NCBI GenBank assembly: GCA_965200505.1
Contig: OZ241343.1
Location: forward strand, 2,418,001-2,482,000
DNA: 64,000 nucleotides
Direction: 5' to 3'
Source: VXNE01 sp965200505
GTDB taxonomy: Bacteria > Pseudomonadota > Gammaproteobacteria > Pseudomonadales > Azotimanducaceae
The position numbers and the translations under genes are program-made. The stretch's first letter is position 1, and each line of letters opens with the position of its first letter. The notes beneath the pieces were generated by a model. The model was not told where the DNA came from. It searched no databases and saw only the letters and a list, made by a program, of their open reading frames with translations. This document shows positions 51,271 through 61,303 of this stretch, one piece after another.

Positions 51271-52134
51271 TCACAGCCCAGCCACTAACGGCAAGGTGGT
51301 GCCTCGCGCTTGTTGTTCGTCATGCATCGCTGCGCGCATGGCGACGAGCGGCGGCGGCTCCGCCGTCTCGCGGCGGAACTCGTCTCGGCCGTGCAGCCGG
51401 TCGAACCAAGCGCCCAGCGCCGCATGGTGCTCGTGGAGCGGATAGCCGGACGTGGCCAAGCGGTAGGCGTAGATGTACCACGCGATGTCCAGCAGGCTCA
51501 ACTTCGCGCCTAGGAGGTAGCCCCCGTTGCCAAGGTGTGCGTCGAGCTCCCGGAAGGCCGCGGCGAACCGCTTGACGGCGGCGCGGATGCGCGCGTCGGA
51601 CACGCCGTCGTTGGCCCGCAGCTCGGCATGGAACGCAAGCTCCCGCGCCTTGTGGGGATCGGGCTCGCCGCCAACGGTGCCGGCGCCGGCCGCCGCGTAC
51701 CGTGCCTGCAGCGCCTGCGGACGCGGCTTGACGTTCGGGAAGAAGTATCGGAAGCAGATGGCGCGCAGATCGAGGTGCAGGTCGTCCTCCTGCCCAAGCA
51801 GCCGCTTGAGCTCCGCCTCGCGGCCCGGGGGAATGAGGGCCGGTTCGGGAAACTGGGCTTCGAGATGGCTCAAGATGTCGTTGCTCTCGATAATCACCCG
51901 GCCGTCATGCACCAGCACCGGCACCAGCCCGCGCGGGTTGATGCCCATGAACCAGTCTCCATAGTTCTCGTGGGCCGCCAGATTCACTTCCCGCGAGGTC
52001 CACTCAACGCCCTTGAGGCCAAGGACGATCCGCGTCTTCTGCGAGCAAGAGGAGCCGGCGAAGTGGAGCAGATGAATGCCCTGCCAACCCAGCACTTCCT
52101 TGGTTTGCAGATCTTCCTCAAGCAGCATCACCAC
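51271..52134 (-). CDS. Glutathione S-transferase (long form)
   Basis: A 287-residue GST. The N-terminal domain reads IHLLHFAGSSCSQKTRIVLG, with a Cys at the usual active-site position (S-S-C-S-Q-K), then NPRGLVPVLVHDGRVIIESN with the cis-Pro and the glutathione-gamma-Glu site. The C-terminal helical domain has LSLLDIAWYIYAYRL. It is AT-poor, like its neighbours. Together with the two other GST genes it makes three in four kilobases, a strong hint of glutathione-dependent xenobiotic or haloaromatic metabolism. Confidence 0.87.
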   Translation of the reverse strand: MVMLLEEDLQTKEVLGWQGIHLLHFAGSSCSQKTRIVLGLKGVEWTSREVNLAAHENYGDWFMGINPRGLVPVLVHDGRVIIESNDILSHLEAQFPEPALIPPGREAELKRLLGQEDDLHLDLRAICFRYFFPNVKPRPQALQARYAAAGAGTVGGEPDPHKARELAFHAELRANDGVSDARIRAAVKRFAAAFRELDAHLGNGGYLLGAKLSLLDIAWYIYAYRLATSGYPLHEHHAALGAWFDRLHGRDEFRRETAEPPPLVAMRAAMHDEQQARGTTLPLVAGL

Positions 52135-52159
52135 GATGAGCCCGCGCCCTCCCTCGCCG

Positions 52160-53938
52160 TCAATTCAACAAGCCGATGACGGCGAAGCGCAGTTCGCACC
52201 ACCAGTCGCACGGCTCTGGGTATAGCTGCCGCAGCCCGGCCGTGAGCGGCGACTGCGCCGGCAGGATCACCGCGTGGCGCTCCAAGTACTCGTCGTACTC
52301 CGCCCGCAGCGCCTGCAGCCGCTCGGGCTGCTCCAAGGCCAGGTCGCGCACCTCGCCGGGGTCCGCCTCCAAGTCGAAGAGTTCCCAAGCGCCCGTGCCG
52401 AGCGGCGGCTGGGTGTTGCTGATCTTCCATTGGCCGTGCCGATAGCCGCGGTTGCCGAATAGATGCACACCGAACGACTCCCGCGCGGACGCCGCGTTGC
52501 CGCTGAGCACGGCCGCGAGGGATGCGCCCTGGGGCAGGATTTTGTCCTCGAACAACGGCATCGTCGCCGGCCGCGCGCCGGCCAGCTCGTAGATCGTTGG
52601 CGCGAGGTCCGTGACATGGGCGATGGCGTCGTTGAAGCGGCCGGTCGCAATGGCCGGCCCGCGCGCGATGAGGGGCGAGCGGATGCCCCCTTCGCCCACC
52701 GAGTTCTTGTACAGCCGCCAAGGGGTGACGGCCGCGCTGGCCCACTCGCGGCCCATCACCGTGAAGTTGCCGGCCTGGCCGCGAGTTTCGTGGGCGTTGC
52801 TCCAGTTGGCGGCGAACCACTCCTGCGTGACGCCGGGATACACCAACGGCCCCGGCGAACTGGCGCCGTTGTCCGACAGGAAGAACACATAGGTGTCATC
52901 GAGGGCGCCTTGCGCGTCAAGGTAGTCCATCACGCGGCCGATCTCGGCATCCATGAGCTCCACCATCGCGGCGTAGATCTCCATTCGGCGCACGTCCTTC
53001 TCGCGCTGTTCCTCGGAACGCTCCGCCCACGGCGCGGCGTGGTTGGGGAACCAAGCCGGAAACTTCGGATACTCCCAGAGCGGCGCGTCCGCGGGAATCA
53101 GCCCAAGGGCGGCTTGACGCTCGGCGCGGGCACGGCGCGTGGCGACCGGCCCGGCGGCATAGGCGCCGCGGTAGCGGTCCAGCCAAGCATCCGGCACCTG
53201 CAGCGGATCATGCGGCGCGGTGAACGCCAGATACGCGAAAAACGGGGCGTTGCCGTCGCGCTCCCGCAGGTAGCCGAGCAGCGCGTCCGCGTAGGCCGTG
53301 CTGGAGTAGAAGTCCGCCGGGAGTTCCGCCACCCGCTCGCCGTCACGGACATACTCCGGCACTTCCACCGGCGCGATGGCCCGCTGATCGGCGAAGTGGC
53401 TGGCGCCGCCGGTGAGCAGCGCGAAAGACCGTTGAAAGCCCCGCTTATCCGGCCATTGCGCCGGCTCGGTGGCCAAATGCCACTTGCCGGCCATGAACGT
53501 CTGATAGCCGCGGCTCGCCAATGCTTCGGCCACCGTCACGACGCCGTCGTGCAGTTGCCCTTCGTAGTTGATGCCCACTTGGTTCGACGCCCGCAACACG
53601 GATTGCACGCCGAGGCCGGCTTGGTGGTTGTCCACGCCCGTCATCAGCATGGCGCGGGTGGGGGCGCAGGTGGGCGCGACGTAGAAGCTGGTCATCAGCG
53701 CGCCGGCCGCCGCCAAGCCGTCGATGGACGGTGTGCGGATCTCACCGCCAAGGGCGCCGATGTCCGACCAGCCCATGTCGTCCGCCACGATGACGAGGAA
53801 GTTCGGTGGCGGACGCTCGTCCTCCGATGCCGATGCAGCGTCCTCCAACGCAAGCGCCCCGGCGCCGAAGGCCAAGGCGGCGCCCAGCGCGGCCAAGCGG
53901 GCAACGCCGCCGCGGAAGGACTGAATTGGGGTGCCCAC
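52160..53938 (-). CDS. Arylsulfatase-type sulfatase, exported
   Basis: A 592-residue sulfatase. It has an N-terminal signal (ARLAALGAALAFGAGALA), the metal site VIVADDMGWSDIG, the formylglycine motif CAPTRAMLMTG (Cys in C-x-P-x-R, modified to formylglycine in active enzymes), and GKWHLATEPAQWP, the second conserved site. GTG 53938 is preferred over ATG 53962 because GGCGGAG lies just upstream and the -10 box at 53976-53971 leaves almost no leader for the longer form. Its sulfate-ester substrate is unknown; an anaerobic or FGE-type maturase must be encoded elsewhere. Confidence 0.9.
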   Translation of the reverse strand: MGTPIQSFRGGVARLAALGAALAFGAGALALEDAASASEDERPPPNFLVIVADDMGWSDIGALGGEIRTPSIDGLAAAGALMTSFYVAPTCAPTRAMLMTGVDNHQAGLGVQSVLRASNQVGINYEGQLHDGVVTVAEALASRGYQTFMAGKWHLATEPAQWPDKRGFQRSFALLTGGASHFADQRAIAPVEVPEYVRDGERVAELPADFYSSTAYADALLGYLRERDGNAPFFAYLAFTAPHDPLQVPDAWLDRYRGAYAAGPVATRRARAERQAALGLIPADAPLWEYPKFPAWFPNHAAPWAERSEEQREKDVRRMEIYAAMVELMDAEIGRVMDYLDAQGALDDTYVFFLSDNGASSPGPLVYPGVTQEWFAANWSNAHETRGQAGNFTVMGREWASAAVTPWRLYKNSVGEGGIRSPLIARGPAIATGRFNDAIAHVTDLAPTIYELAGARPATMPLFEDKILPQGASLAAVLSGNAASARESFGVHLFGNRGYRHGQWKISNTQPPLGTGAWELFDLEADPGEVRDLALEQPERLQALRAEYDEYLERHAVILPAQSPLTAGLRQLYPEPCDWWCELRFAVIGLLN

Positions 53939-53970
53939 GAGCGTCTCCGCCAAATTGTGCATCCGTACAC

Positions 53971-53976
53971 ATTATA
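53971..53976 (-). promoter_or_regulatory. -10 box of the sulfatase gene
   Basis: The minus strand reads TATAAT at 53976-53971. The -35 position 17 bases upstream reads CTAGCC, which is poor, so an activator may be needed. The likely start near 53964 supports GTG 53938 as the start codon. Confidence 0.45.
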
Positions 53977-54081
53977 GCCGTCCGGCTCGTGGCGGCTAGA
54001 GTACACTCGCCAAGCTGGACGGGAGGCGGACATGGCCGCAGTTCGCGGGGTGAACCTCGGCGACGCCGCAAGGCTTGAACC

Positions 54082-55779
54082 TTGAACGTCGAAGATACCG
54101 ATGTCCTGATCGTCGGCGGTGGGCCGGTGGGCATGATGATGGGCCTGCTGCTCGCGCGGGGCGGCGTGCGCTCGCTCATCGTCGAAAAGCGCCCCGGGCT
54201 GCACCAAATGCCCCAAGCCCACTTCATCTCCACCCGCAGCATGGAGATCTGCCGCACCGCCGGGGTGAATGAAGCGGCCATGCGCAGCCAAGCCACCCAG
54301 CCGCAGGACATGGCCCACATCAGATGGGTATCCACCTTGGCCGAGCCTGATCTGGGTGCCTACGCCTTGGTGCGCGGCCCGGAAGACGTCGCGGCGCTGC
54401 TACGGCAGTCGCCGACGCCCCTCTGCAACCTCTCCCAGCATCTGTTCGAGCCGGTGCTGCTCGACGCCGTTCAGCGAACCGAACTGATCGATTTGCGCTT
54501 CGCCCATGAATGGCGTGGGTACGAACGCGGCGGCGACGGCTTTCGGTGCAGCATCGACGTGAGTGGCGGCGCGCCAATGGCCGTCGAGAGCCGCTACCTC
54601 ATCGGCGCAGACGGTGCCGGCAGCAGTGTGCGCAAGGCGTTGGGCATCGCCATGCGGGGGCCGGAGCGGTTGGCGGCGTATTGCAACCTGTTCTTCAGCG
54701 CCAACTTGCGCCCGTTGCTGGCGGAACGCCCGGCCCTGCTCTATTGGGTGATGGACCCGGCGTTCGCCGGGGTGTTCATCGCGCACGACATTGACGGCAC
54801 TTGGATCTACATGAAGAACCTGGAGCCGGAGGATGCCGCAACGGAAGCCTTCAGCCCGGACGAGTGCCGCCGCCTGATTCGGGGCGCCATCGGCGCGGAG
54901 GCGAATTTCGATCTGCACGGCGCCTCGCCTTGGACGATGACCGCCCAAGTGGCCGACAGCTACGGCGGCGATGGTGCCTTCCTCATCGGCGACGCGGCGC
55001 ATCGGTTTCCGCCCACCGGCGGCATCGGCATGAACACCGGCATGGGCGATGCGCACAATCTGGCGTGGCGGATCGCCTTCGCCGAGCGCGGCTTGGGCGC
55101 CAACCTGCCGAACGGCTACGAGGCCGAACGGCGACCGGTGGCGCAAACCAATTGCGAACAAAGCGCCAGCAACTTCCACAAGCTAGGTCAGGTGGCGCGA
55201 GCGATGAACCTGAGCCCCGATGTGGCGGCGTCCAGACGCGCCATGTCTTTGGTGCGGCGGGACGACGAGCGCCGCGCCAAGGTGCAGGCGGCCATCGACG
55301 AGCAAGCCGAGCACTTCAACATGAGCGGCTTGGACCTCGGCGTCTGCTACCGCGGCGATGCCGTGATCGGTGATGGCGAACCGCCCAAGCCAAGCAACCC
55401 GGTCTGCCAATACCTGCCGTCCACCACGCCGGGCGCCCGCCTGCCCCATGCGCCCGTGCTTCAGGGCGGCGCCCCGTGCTCGACCTTGGACTTGGTGCCC
55501 TATGACGCCTTCTGTTTGCTGCACCAAGCCGGGGACACGGAGGCGGCCGAGGCCGCGGCGGCCTTGGCCCGACTAGGCTTGCCGGTGCAGGCCGTGGCCA
55601 TCGGCCCCGGCGGGGACGCCGAACCCGCGGACGCTGCCTTCGACGACGTGTTCGACCTCGCCAACCAACCCCTGCTAGTGCGGCCGGACAGCCACATCGG
55701 CTGGCGGGGCGGCCCCAATCGACGTCCACAGGCGGAACTCGGCCCGGCCCTCCGCCGCATCCTTGCCAGCGGCGGCTAA
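54082..55779 (+). CDS. FAD-dependent phenol-type hydroxylase (PcpB/TfdB-like)
   Basis: The 565-residue product is a large class A flavin hydroxylase with VLIVGGGPVGMMMGLLLARG, the DG motif YLIGADGAGSSVRKALG, and FLIGDAAHRFPPTGGIGMNT. The HFISTRSMEICRTAGV segment and length of nearly 600 residues fit the phenol and chlorophenol hydroxylase branch (TfdB, PcpB). The start is TTG 54082 after AAGG; no ATG fits the frame. It is divergent from the sulfatase gene. PcpB-like enzymes are known to remove halide while hydroxylating; with the PcpC-like gene 3.5 kb away this is notable, but substrate is inference. Confidence 0.85.
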   Translation: MNVEDTDVLIVGGGPVGMMMGLLLARGGVRSLIVEKRPGLHQMPQAHFISTRSMEICRTAGVNEAAMRSQATQPQDMAHIRWVSTLAEPDLGAYALVRGPEDVAALLRQSPTPLCNLSQHLFEPVLLDAVQRTELIDLRFAHEWRGYERGGDGFRCSIDVSGGAPMAVESRYLIGADGAGSSVRKALGIAMRGPERLAAYCNLFFSANLRPLLAERPALLYWVMDPAFAGVFIAHDIDGTWIYMKNLEPEDAATEAFSPDECRRLIRGAIGAEANFDLHGASPWTMTAQVADSYGGDGAFLIGDAAHRFPPTGGIGMNTGMGDAHNLAWRIAFAERGLGANLPNGYEAERRPVAQTNCEQSASNFHKLGQVARAMNLSPDVAASRRAMSLVRRDDERRAKVQAAIDEQAEHFNMSGLDLGVCYRGDAVIGDGEPPKPSNPVCQYLPSTTPGARLPHAPVLQGGAPCSTLDLVPYDAFCLLHQAGDTEAAEAAAALARLGLPVQAVAIGPGGDAEPADAAFDDVFDLANQPLLVRPDSHIGWRGGPNRRPQAELGPALRRILASGG

Positions 55780-55881
55780 CCCTGCACGGCGTGGCGCTTC
55801 GTAATACCATTTCGGGAGGTTCGCCGCACGTTCCCCGACGGTGCGGCGTTGGTTGCGTGGAGACTAGGGAATAGACGCGCG

Positions 55882-56925
55882 GTGGCCATCGAACTTCCTC
55901 ACGTCTCCGTGGTCATTCCGGCGCGCAACGCTGAACACACCATTGGCGCCACCCTCGATTCGGTGCTGCGGCAGACTTATGAAGGCAAGCTGGAGGTGGT
56001 CGTCGCGGACGGTTCCGACGGCACCGCGACCCGGGATTTGGTGCGGCAGCGCTACCCAAGCGTGCGCTGGGTCACCAACCCGCAACAGACCACGCCCACT
56101 GGCTTGAACGCGGCGATACGCGCCGCGGCCGGCGACGTCTTGGTGCGTTGCGACGCGCGGGCGACGCTGCCGCCAGACTACATTCGCCGCGCCGTCGATA
56201 CGTTGGCGGAGACGGGCGCCGCCGTGGTGGGCGGATTGCAGCGGCCCATCGGCGAACAGCCCCTCGAACGCGCCATTGGCATCGCCATCACGACGCCCCT
56301 TGGCACGGGCGACGCGCGCTATCGCTTAGGCGGCCGGGCGGGGCCGGTGGACACCGTGTATCTCGGCGTCTTTCGCCGCGACCCGCTGGTGGCCGCCGGT
56401 GCGTTCGACCCGCGGTTGGAGCGCGGCGAGGACACGGAACTCAATTGGCGCCTACGGCGGCGTGGCGAAACGGTGTGGTTCGACCCTGACCTCGCCGTCT
56501 GCTACAAGCCTCGCACCACGTTGGCGGCGCTGGCCCGCCAGTACTTCCAATATGGCAGGTGGAAACTCGCTGTGTTGCGCCGCCATCCCCGCGAGTTGCG
56601 CCTGCGCCATCTCGCGGCGCCGTTGTTGGTGGCAGGCTTGATCGCATCGGCGGGGGCGGCGTTGGCCGGTGCCGCCGGCGCGCTGACGTTGCCGATGGCC
56701 TACGCCGGCGTGCTCTTGGTGGGTTCCGCGGCGGTGGGCGCCATGCGCGGCAGCACCGCAGCGCTGCTCCTCCCCGCGGTGCTGGCGCTCATGCACGTCA
56801 GTTGGGGCATCGGCTTCTTCATGCCGGATCGCCGCGGCCTCGCGCTGCCCCAGCACCCGGAAGCAAGCGAAGCACCAGCCAAAGGCCAGCCGGCCGAGTG
56901 GAACGCCCCAAGCGCCGCGCCGTAA
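55882..56925 (+). CDS. Family 2 glycosyltransferase
   Basis: A 347-residue GT2-type transferase. It has the start VSVVIPARNAEHTIGATLDS, a DxD-like region in VLVRCDARATLPPDY, GVFRRDPLVAAGAFDPRLER, and EDTELNWRLRRRGE (the ED and R/Q-x-x-R-W-like motifs). Two to three membrane helices follow (LRHLAAPLLVAGLIASAGAA, LTLPMAYAGVLLVGSAAVGA). The start is unclear: TTG 55849 or GTG 55882 in frame; the latter gives MAIELPHVSVV-like spacing. It is likely involved in cell-surface polysaccharide, unrelated to the neighbouring genes. Confidence 0.85.
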   Translation: MAIELPHVSVVIPARNAEHTIGATLDSVLRQTYEGKLEVVVADGSDGTATRDLVRQRYPSVRWVTNPQQTTPTGLNAAIRAAAGDVLVRCDARATLPPDYIRRAVDTLAETGAAVVGGLQRPIGEQPLERAIGIAITTPLGTGDARYRLGGRAGPVDTVYLGVFRRDPLVAAGAFDPRLERGEDTELNWRLRRRGETVWFDPDLAVCYKPRTTLAALARQYFQYGRWKLAVLRRHPRELRLRHLAAPLLVAGLIASAGAALAGAAGALTLPMAYAGVLLVGSAAVGAMRGSTAALLLPAVLALMHVSWGIGFFMPDRRGLALPQHPEASEAPAKGQPAEWNAPSAAP

Positions 56926-56932
56926 CCCCCGA

Positions 56933-57724
56933 TCAGCCCAACTGCGCCACCGCACGGCGCGCCATCACCGCCACCAAGTGCCCGCGATATTCCGCGGAGG
57001 CGTGAATGTCGTCATTGAACCCGTCATGGGGAATCGACACATCCGTGAGTGCCGCGCTGGTCATGCCGCCGCCCAACGCCCTTTCCAGCGCCGCCGAACG
57101 AAACGCGCGCGGGCCGGCGCCGGTGACGCCAACGCGCACTTGGTCGCCGAAGTCCGCCACCATCACGCCGACGATGGCATACCGCGACGCCGGATTCGGG
57201 AACTTCGCGTAGGCGGCGCGGCGCGGTATCCCGAACGCGACGGACTTCACGATCTCGCCGGGCGTGAGCGCCGTCTCAAACAGGCCCTTGAAGAAGTCAT
57301 CCGCGGCGATTTCGCGGCGATCCGTTCGCACCACGGCGTTCAGCGCCAGCACTGCCGCCGGGTAATCCGCCGCCGGGTCGCTGTTGGCGATGGAACCGCC
57401 GAGCGTGCCGCGGTTGCGCACATGGGCGTCGCCGATCATCCCCGCCAAGTCCGCGAGGGCCGGCACGGCGCCACGCACCGACGCCGACGCCGCGACGTCC
57501 GCGTGGCGCGTCATCGCGCCAATCTCCACGCTGTCGCCCACGGTGACGCCGGCCATCCCGTCGATGCCGCCGAGGTCGATCACATCCGTCGGCGCCGCGA
57601 GACGCGCCTTCAGCGTTGGGATCAACGTCATCCCGCCGGCGAGATAGACGCCATCCTCCGCGCCATCGAGGGCATTCGCAGCTTCGGCGACGCTCGCCGC
57701 CTTCAGGTAATTGAACCGATGCAT
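56933..57724 (-). CDS. CO-dehydrogenase-type FAD subunit (CoxM-like)
   Basis: The 263-residue medium subunit of a molybdenum hydroxylase carries FAD. It has YLAGGMTLIPTLKARLAAPT and TLGGSIANSDPAADYPAAVL, the two FAD-binding loops of CoxM and CutM proteins. ATG 57724 follows AAGGAG. It is the last gene of coxS, coxL, coxM order on the minus strand. It passes electrons from the FeS subunit to the quinone pool or another acceptor. Confidence 0.92.
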   Translation of the reverse strand: MHRFNYLKAASVAEAANALDGAEDGVYLAGGMTLIPTLKARLAAPTDVIDLGGIDGMAGVTVGDSVEIGAMTRHADVAASASVRGAVPALADLAGMIGDAHVRNRGTLGGSIANSDPAADYPAAVLALNAVVRTDRREIAADDFFKGLFETALTPGEIVKSVAFGIPRRAAYAKFPNPASRYAIVGVMVADFGDQVRVGVTGAGPRAFRSAALERALGGGMTSAALTDVSIPHDGFNDDIHASAEYRGHLVAVMARRAVAQLG

Positions 57725-57736
57725 GGTTGGAACTCC

Positions 57737-60082
57737 TTAGGCCGCGGCCAGCGCTCGCCACACCGTTTCCGACGTGGCCGGCATGGCGACCTCCTTCACG
57801 CCGATCGCGTCCGTCACGGCGTTCATCACCGCGGCCGTCGCGCCGATGGCGCCGGCTTCGCCACAGCCTTTGACGCCGAGCGGGTTGTGGGTGCAAGGCG
57901 TGACCGTGGTGTCCACGACGAAGCTCGGCACGTCGTCCGCCCGCGGCATGCAGTAATCAAGATAGGAGCCGGTGACGAGTTGGCCCGCCGCGTCGTACAC
58001 GCCGTGTTCGCAAAGGGCTTGGCCGATGCCTTGGCAGAGGCCGCCATGAACTTGCCCGGCCACGATCATCGGATTGATGACATGGCCGAAATCGTCCACC
58101 GCCACGAACTTCACGATCTCCACGGCGCCGGTCTCGCCATCCACCTCCACTTCGCAGACATGTGCGCCGGCCGGATAGGTGAAGTTGCCGGGATCGTAGA
58201 ACGCCTTCTCGGAGAGGCCCGGTTCCAGTTCGTCCAATGGGTAGTTCCCCGGCACATAGGCGGTGAACGCCACCTCACCGAACGTCATGGAGCGGTTGGA
58301 ATCCCGCTCTTGGAACACGCCATCCTCGAAGTCGATGCGCTCGTCCGTGGTCTCGAAGATGTGGGCGACGATCTTCTTGCCCTTGTCGATGATCTTGTCG
58401 CTCGCCTTCACGAGCGCGGAACCGCCCACCGCCAGAGACCGTGAACCGTAGGTGCCCAAGCCGTAGTCCCCTCGGCCGGTGTCGCCATGCGCCACCTCCA
58501 CGCTGTCGAATGGGATGCCCAAGCGTTCCGAGACGATCTGCGCGAAGGTCGTCTCGTGGCCTTGGCCGTGGCTGTGGGCACCGGTGATGACCGTCACGCC
58601 GCCAGTGACGTTCACCCGCACCTCGGCGCTCTCGAAGAGGCCGACGCCGGCGCCAAGGGACATCGCCACCTGCGAAGGCGCGAGCCCGCACGCCTCAATG
58701 TAGCACGAGAAGCCGATGCCGCGCCGCCGGCCGCGCGCCTCGGCCGCGGCGCGCCGTGCCGCGAAGCCGGCATAGTCGATGTGCGCCAAGGCGCGGTTCA
58801 GGCTCGCTTCGTAGTCGCCGGTGTCATACACCAGCGCCACCGGCGTCTCGTAGGGGAAATCCGCCGGTTGGATGAAATTGCGGCGGCGCAACTCGGCGGG
58901 GTCCATCTTGAGCTCCCGCGCCGCCGTCTCCACCAGCCGTTCCACCACATAGGTGGCCTCCGGGCGGCCGGCGCCGCGGTAGGCATCCACCGGCGCCGTG
59001 TTGGTGAACACGGCCTGCACACCGACATGAATGGCCGGCGTTTTGTATTGGCCCGCGAGCAGCGTGCCGTACAGATAGGTGGGCACGCTGGAGGCGAAGG
59101 TGGAGAGGTAGGCGCCCATGTTGGCGATGGTGGTCACGCGGAGGCCAAGCATCTCGCCATCGGCGGCGAGGGCCAGTTCCGCCTTCGTCACATGGTCGCG
59201 CCCGTGGGCGTCGGCCAGAAACGATTCCGAGCGCTCCGCCCGCCACTTCACCGGGCGCTTGAGCTTGCCGGCGGCCCAAGTGACGGCTATCTCTTCCGCG
59301 TACACGAAGATCTTCGAGCCGAAACCGCCGCCGACGTCCGGCGACACCACGCGCAGCTTGTGCTCCGGCGCCACCTGCACGAACGCCGCCATCACGAGGC
59401 GCGCCAAGTGGGGGTTTTGCGACGTGGTGTAGAGCGTGTAGTCGCCGGAAGCGGCGTCGAAACAGCCGGTCGCGGCGCGCGGCTCCATGGCGTTGGGAAT
59501 GAGCCGGTTGTTGACGATGTCGAGCGTCGTCACATGGTCGGCGCGCTCGAAGGCGGCGTCGGTGGCGGCTTGGTCGCCCAGTTCCCAGTCGTAGCAGCGG
59601 TTGTGCGGGGCGCTCTCGTACAACTGATCGCCCTGCATCGCATGCGCTGGGTCCACCACCGCCGGCAGCTCGTCGAAATCCACCACGACGGTCTCAGCGC
59701 CGTCCCGCGCCGCCTGCAGGGTTTCCGCCACCACCAAGCCATAGGGCTCGCCGACGTAGTTGACGCGCTCCACCGCGATGGGCGGGTGTGGCGGCTGAAT
59801 CATGTCCGAGCCGTCCTTGGACTTCACGAGCCAGCCACACGGCAGGTCGCCGATGCCGTCCGCGGCCAGCTCCCGGCCAGTGAACACCGCCAGCACACCG
59901 GGCAGCCGCAACGCGGCCGCCGCGTCGATGGCGCGGATGCCCGCCCGCGCATGGGGCGAGCGCAGGAACACGGCGTGGGCTTGGCCCGGCTGATCGATGT
60001 CGTCCGTGTAGCGGCCGGCGCCGGTGATGAAGCGAATGTCTTCGCGGCGCTTCACGGATGCGCCGATGCCCGTTTCAGCCAT
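57737..60082 (-). CDS. Form II CO-dehydrogenase-like molybdopterin subunit (CoxL-like)
   Basis: The 781-residue large subunit binds molybdopterin cytosine dinucleotide. Its active-site loop reads AYRGAGR, the form II signature, not the AYRCSFR of true CO dehydrogenases. Other motifs are GRYTDDIDQPGQAHAVFLRS, GGGFGSKIFVYAEE, TGAHSHGQGHETTFAQIVSE and VKGCGEAGAIGATAAVMNAV with the catalytic Glu. Form II enzymes oxidise mainly aldehydes, N-heterocycles or similar compounds; CO oxidation is doubtful. Coupled order with coxS and coxM is clear. Confidence 0.93.
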   Translation of the reverse strand: MAETGIGASVKRREDIRFITGAGRYTDDIDQPGQAHAVFLRSPHARAGIRAIDAAAALRLPGVLAVFTGRELAADGIGDLPCGWLVKSKDGSDMIQPPHPPIAVERVNYVGEPYGLVVAETLQAARDGAETVVVDFDELPAVVDPAHAMQGDQLYESAPHNRCYDWELGDQAATDAAFERADHVTTLDIVNNRLIPNAMEPRAATGCFDAASGDYTLYTTSQNPHLARLVMAAFVQVAPEHKLRVVSPDVGGGFGSKIFVYAEEIAVTWAAGKLKRPVKWRAERSESFLADAHGRDHVTKAELALAADGEMLGLRVTTIANMGAYLSTFASSVPTYLYGTLLAGQYKTPAIHVGVQAVFTNTAPVDAYRGAGRPEATYVVERLVETAARELKMDPAELRRRNFIQPADFPYETPVALVYDTGDYEASLNRALAHIDYAGFAARRAAAEARGRRRGIGFSCYIEACGLAPSQVAMSLGAGVGLFESAEVRVNVTGGVTVITGAHSHGQGHETTFAQIVSERLGIPFDSVEVAHGDTGRGDYGLGTYGSRSLAVGGSALVKASDKIIDKGKKIVAHIFETTDERIDFEDGVFQERDSNRSMTFGEVAFTAYVPGNYPLDELEPGLSEKAFYDPGNFTYPAGAHVCEVEVDGETGAVEIVKFVAVDDFGHVINPMIVAGQVHGGLCQGIGQALCEHGVYDAAGQLVTGSYLDYCMPRADDVPSFVVDTTVTPCTHNPLGVKGCGEAGAIGATAAVMNAVTDAIGVKEVAMPATSETVWRALAAA

Positions 60083-60112
60083 TGGCTTGTCCTCCCTACT
60101 CTTTCTCCGCCC

Positions 60113-60571
<459 letters not shown>

Positions 60572-60588
60572 TCTTTCCTCCTCCGCGC

Positions 60589-61182
60589 TCAGCCACCAGC
60601 ACCGCTAAAGATGGCAACGATGGCCGCAATAAGCAAGGCGATGCCGACGGCGAAGGCGAGCTTTCCCGCACGGCCCACGGCCGGGGGCGCGGGTTGGGTC
60701 GTGGTCGCGGCCGGTGCCTTTGTCTCGGCGTCGGTGTCACCGGCGCCACGCAGCCGTTCGCTGAACGCGGCGAAGAAGCTCTCCGCCATCTGGCGCATGG
60801 CGGCGCCCACGAGCCGCGAGCCGATTTGCGCGAGCTTGCCCCCCACCGTGGCTTCGGCCGAGTAACGGAGCAAGGTGCCGTCCGCGGTTTCCGCCAAAGT
60901 CACCGCGGCTTCGCCCTTGCCGAAGCCGACACCGCCGCCTTGCGCCTCGATGAGCATCCGATAGCCCGCTGGGGGGTCGAGGTCAACGAGGGTCACGGTG
61001 CCCTTGAAGGTCGCGCTCACCGGGCCGACCTTGGCCTTCACTTGCGCGGCAAACGCCTGCTCGCCGGTTTGCGTGAGCGTTTCGCAACCGGCAATGCAGG
61101 CGCGGAGAGTGTCAGGATCGTTGAGGGCCGCCCACACCGCCTCCCGGGACGCGGGAATCGCGTGCTCGCCAGACTGCTCCAT
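60589..61182 (-). CDS. CoxG-like SRPBCC protein with membrane tail
   Basis: The 197-residue product starts with an SRPBCC/CoxG domain (EHAIPASREAVWAALNDPDT, then GPVSATFKGTVTLVDLDPPA). A Pro/Thr-rich linker leads to a C-terminal hydrophobic helix (AFAVGIALLIAAIVAIF). CoxG of Oligotropha recruits CO dehydrogenase to the membrane, so this protein probably anchors the CoxSLM-like enzyme. ATG 61182 follows GGGGGA at six bases; ATG 61188 is the other choice. It leads the cox operon. Confidence 0.85.
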   Translation of the reverse strand: MEQSGEHAIPASREAVWAALNDPDTLRACIAGCETLTQTGEQAFAAQVKAKVGPVSATFKGTVTLVDLDPPAGYRMLIEAQGGGVGFGKGEAAVTLAETADGTLLRYSAEATVGGKLAQIGSRLVGAAMRQMAESFFAAFSERLRGAGDTDAETKAPAATTTQPAPPAVGRAGKLAFAVGIALLIAAIVAIFSGAGG

Positions 61183-61303
61183 GCCCATCCCCCGCGTTGC
61201 CGCAACGGAGAATGTCGCACGTTCCGCCGCCCGCGGCAACGCCGCCTGCGAGCCGCCCCGCCAAAGCGCTAACATCCGCGTGTGCCAGCTTGGGAGCGAA
61301 CGC

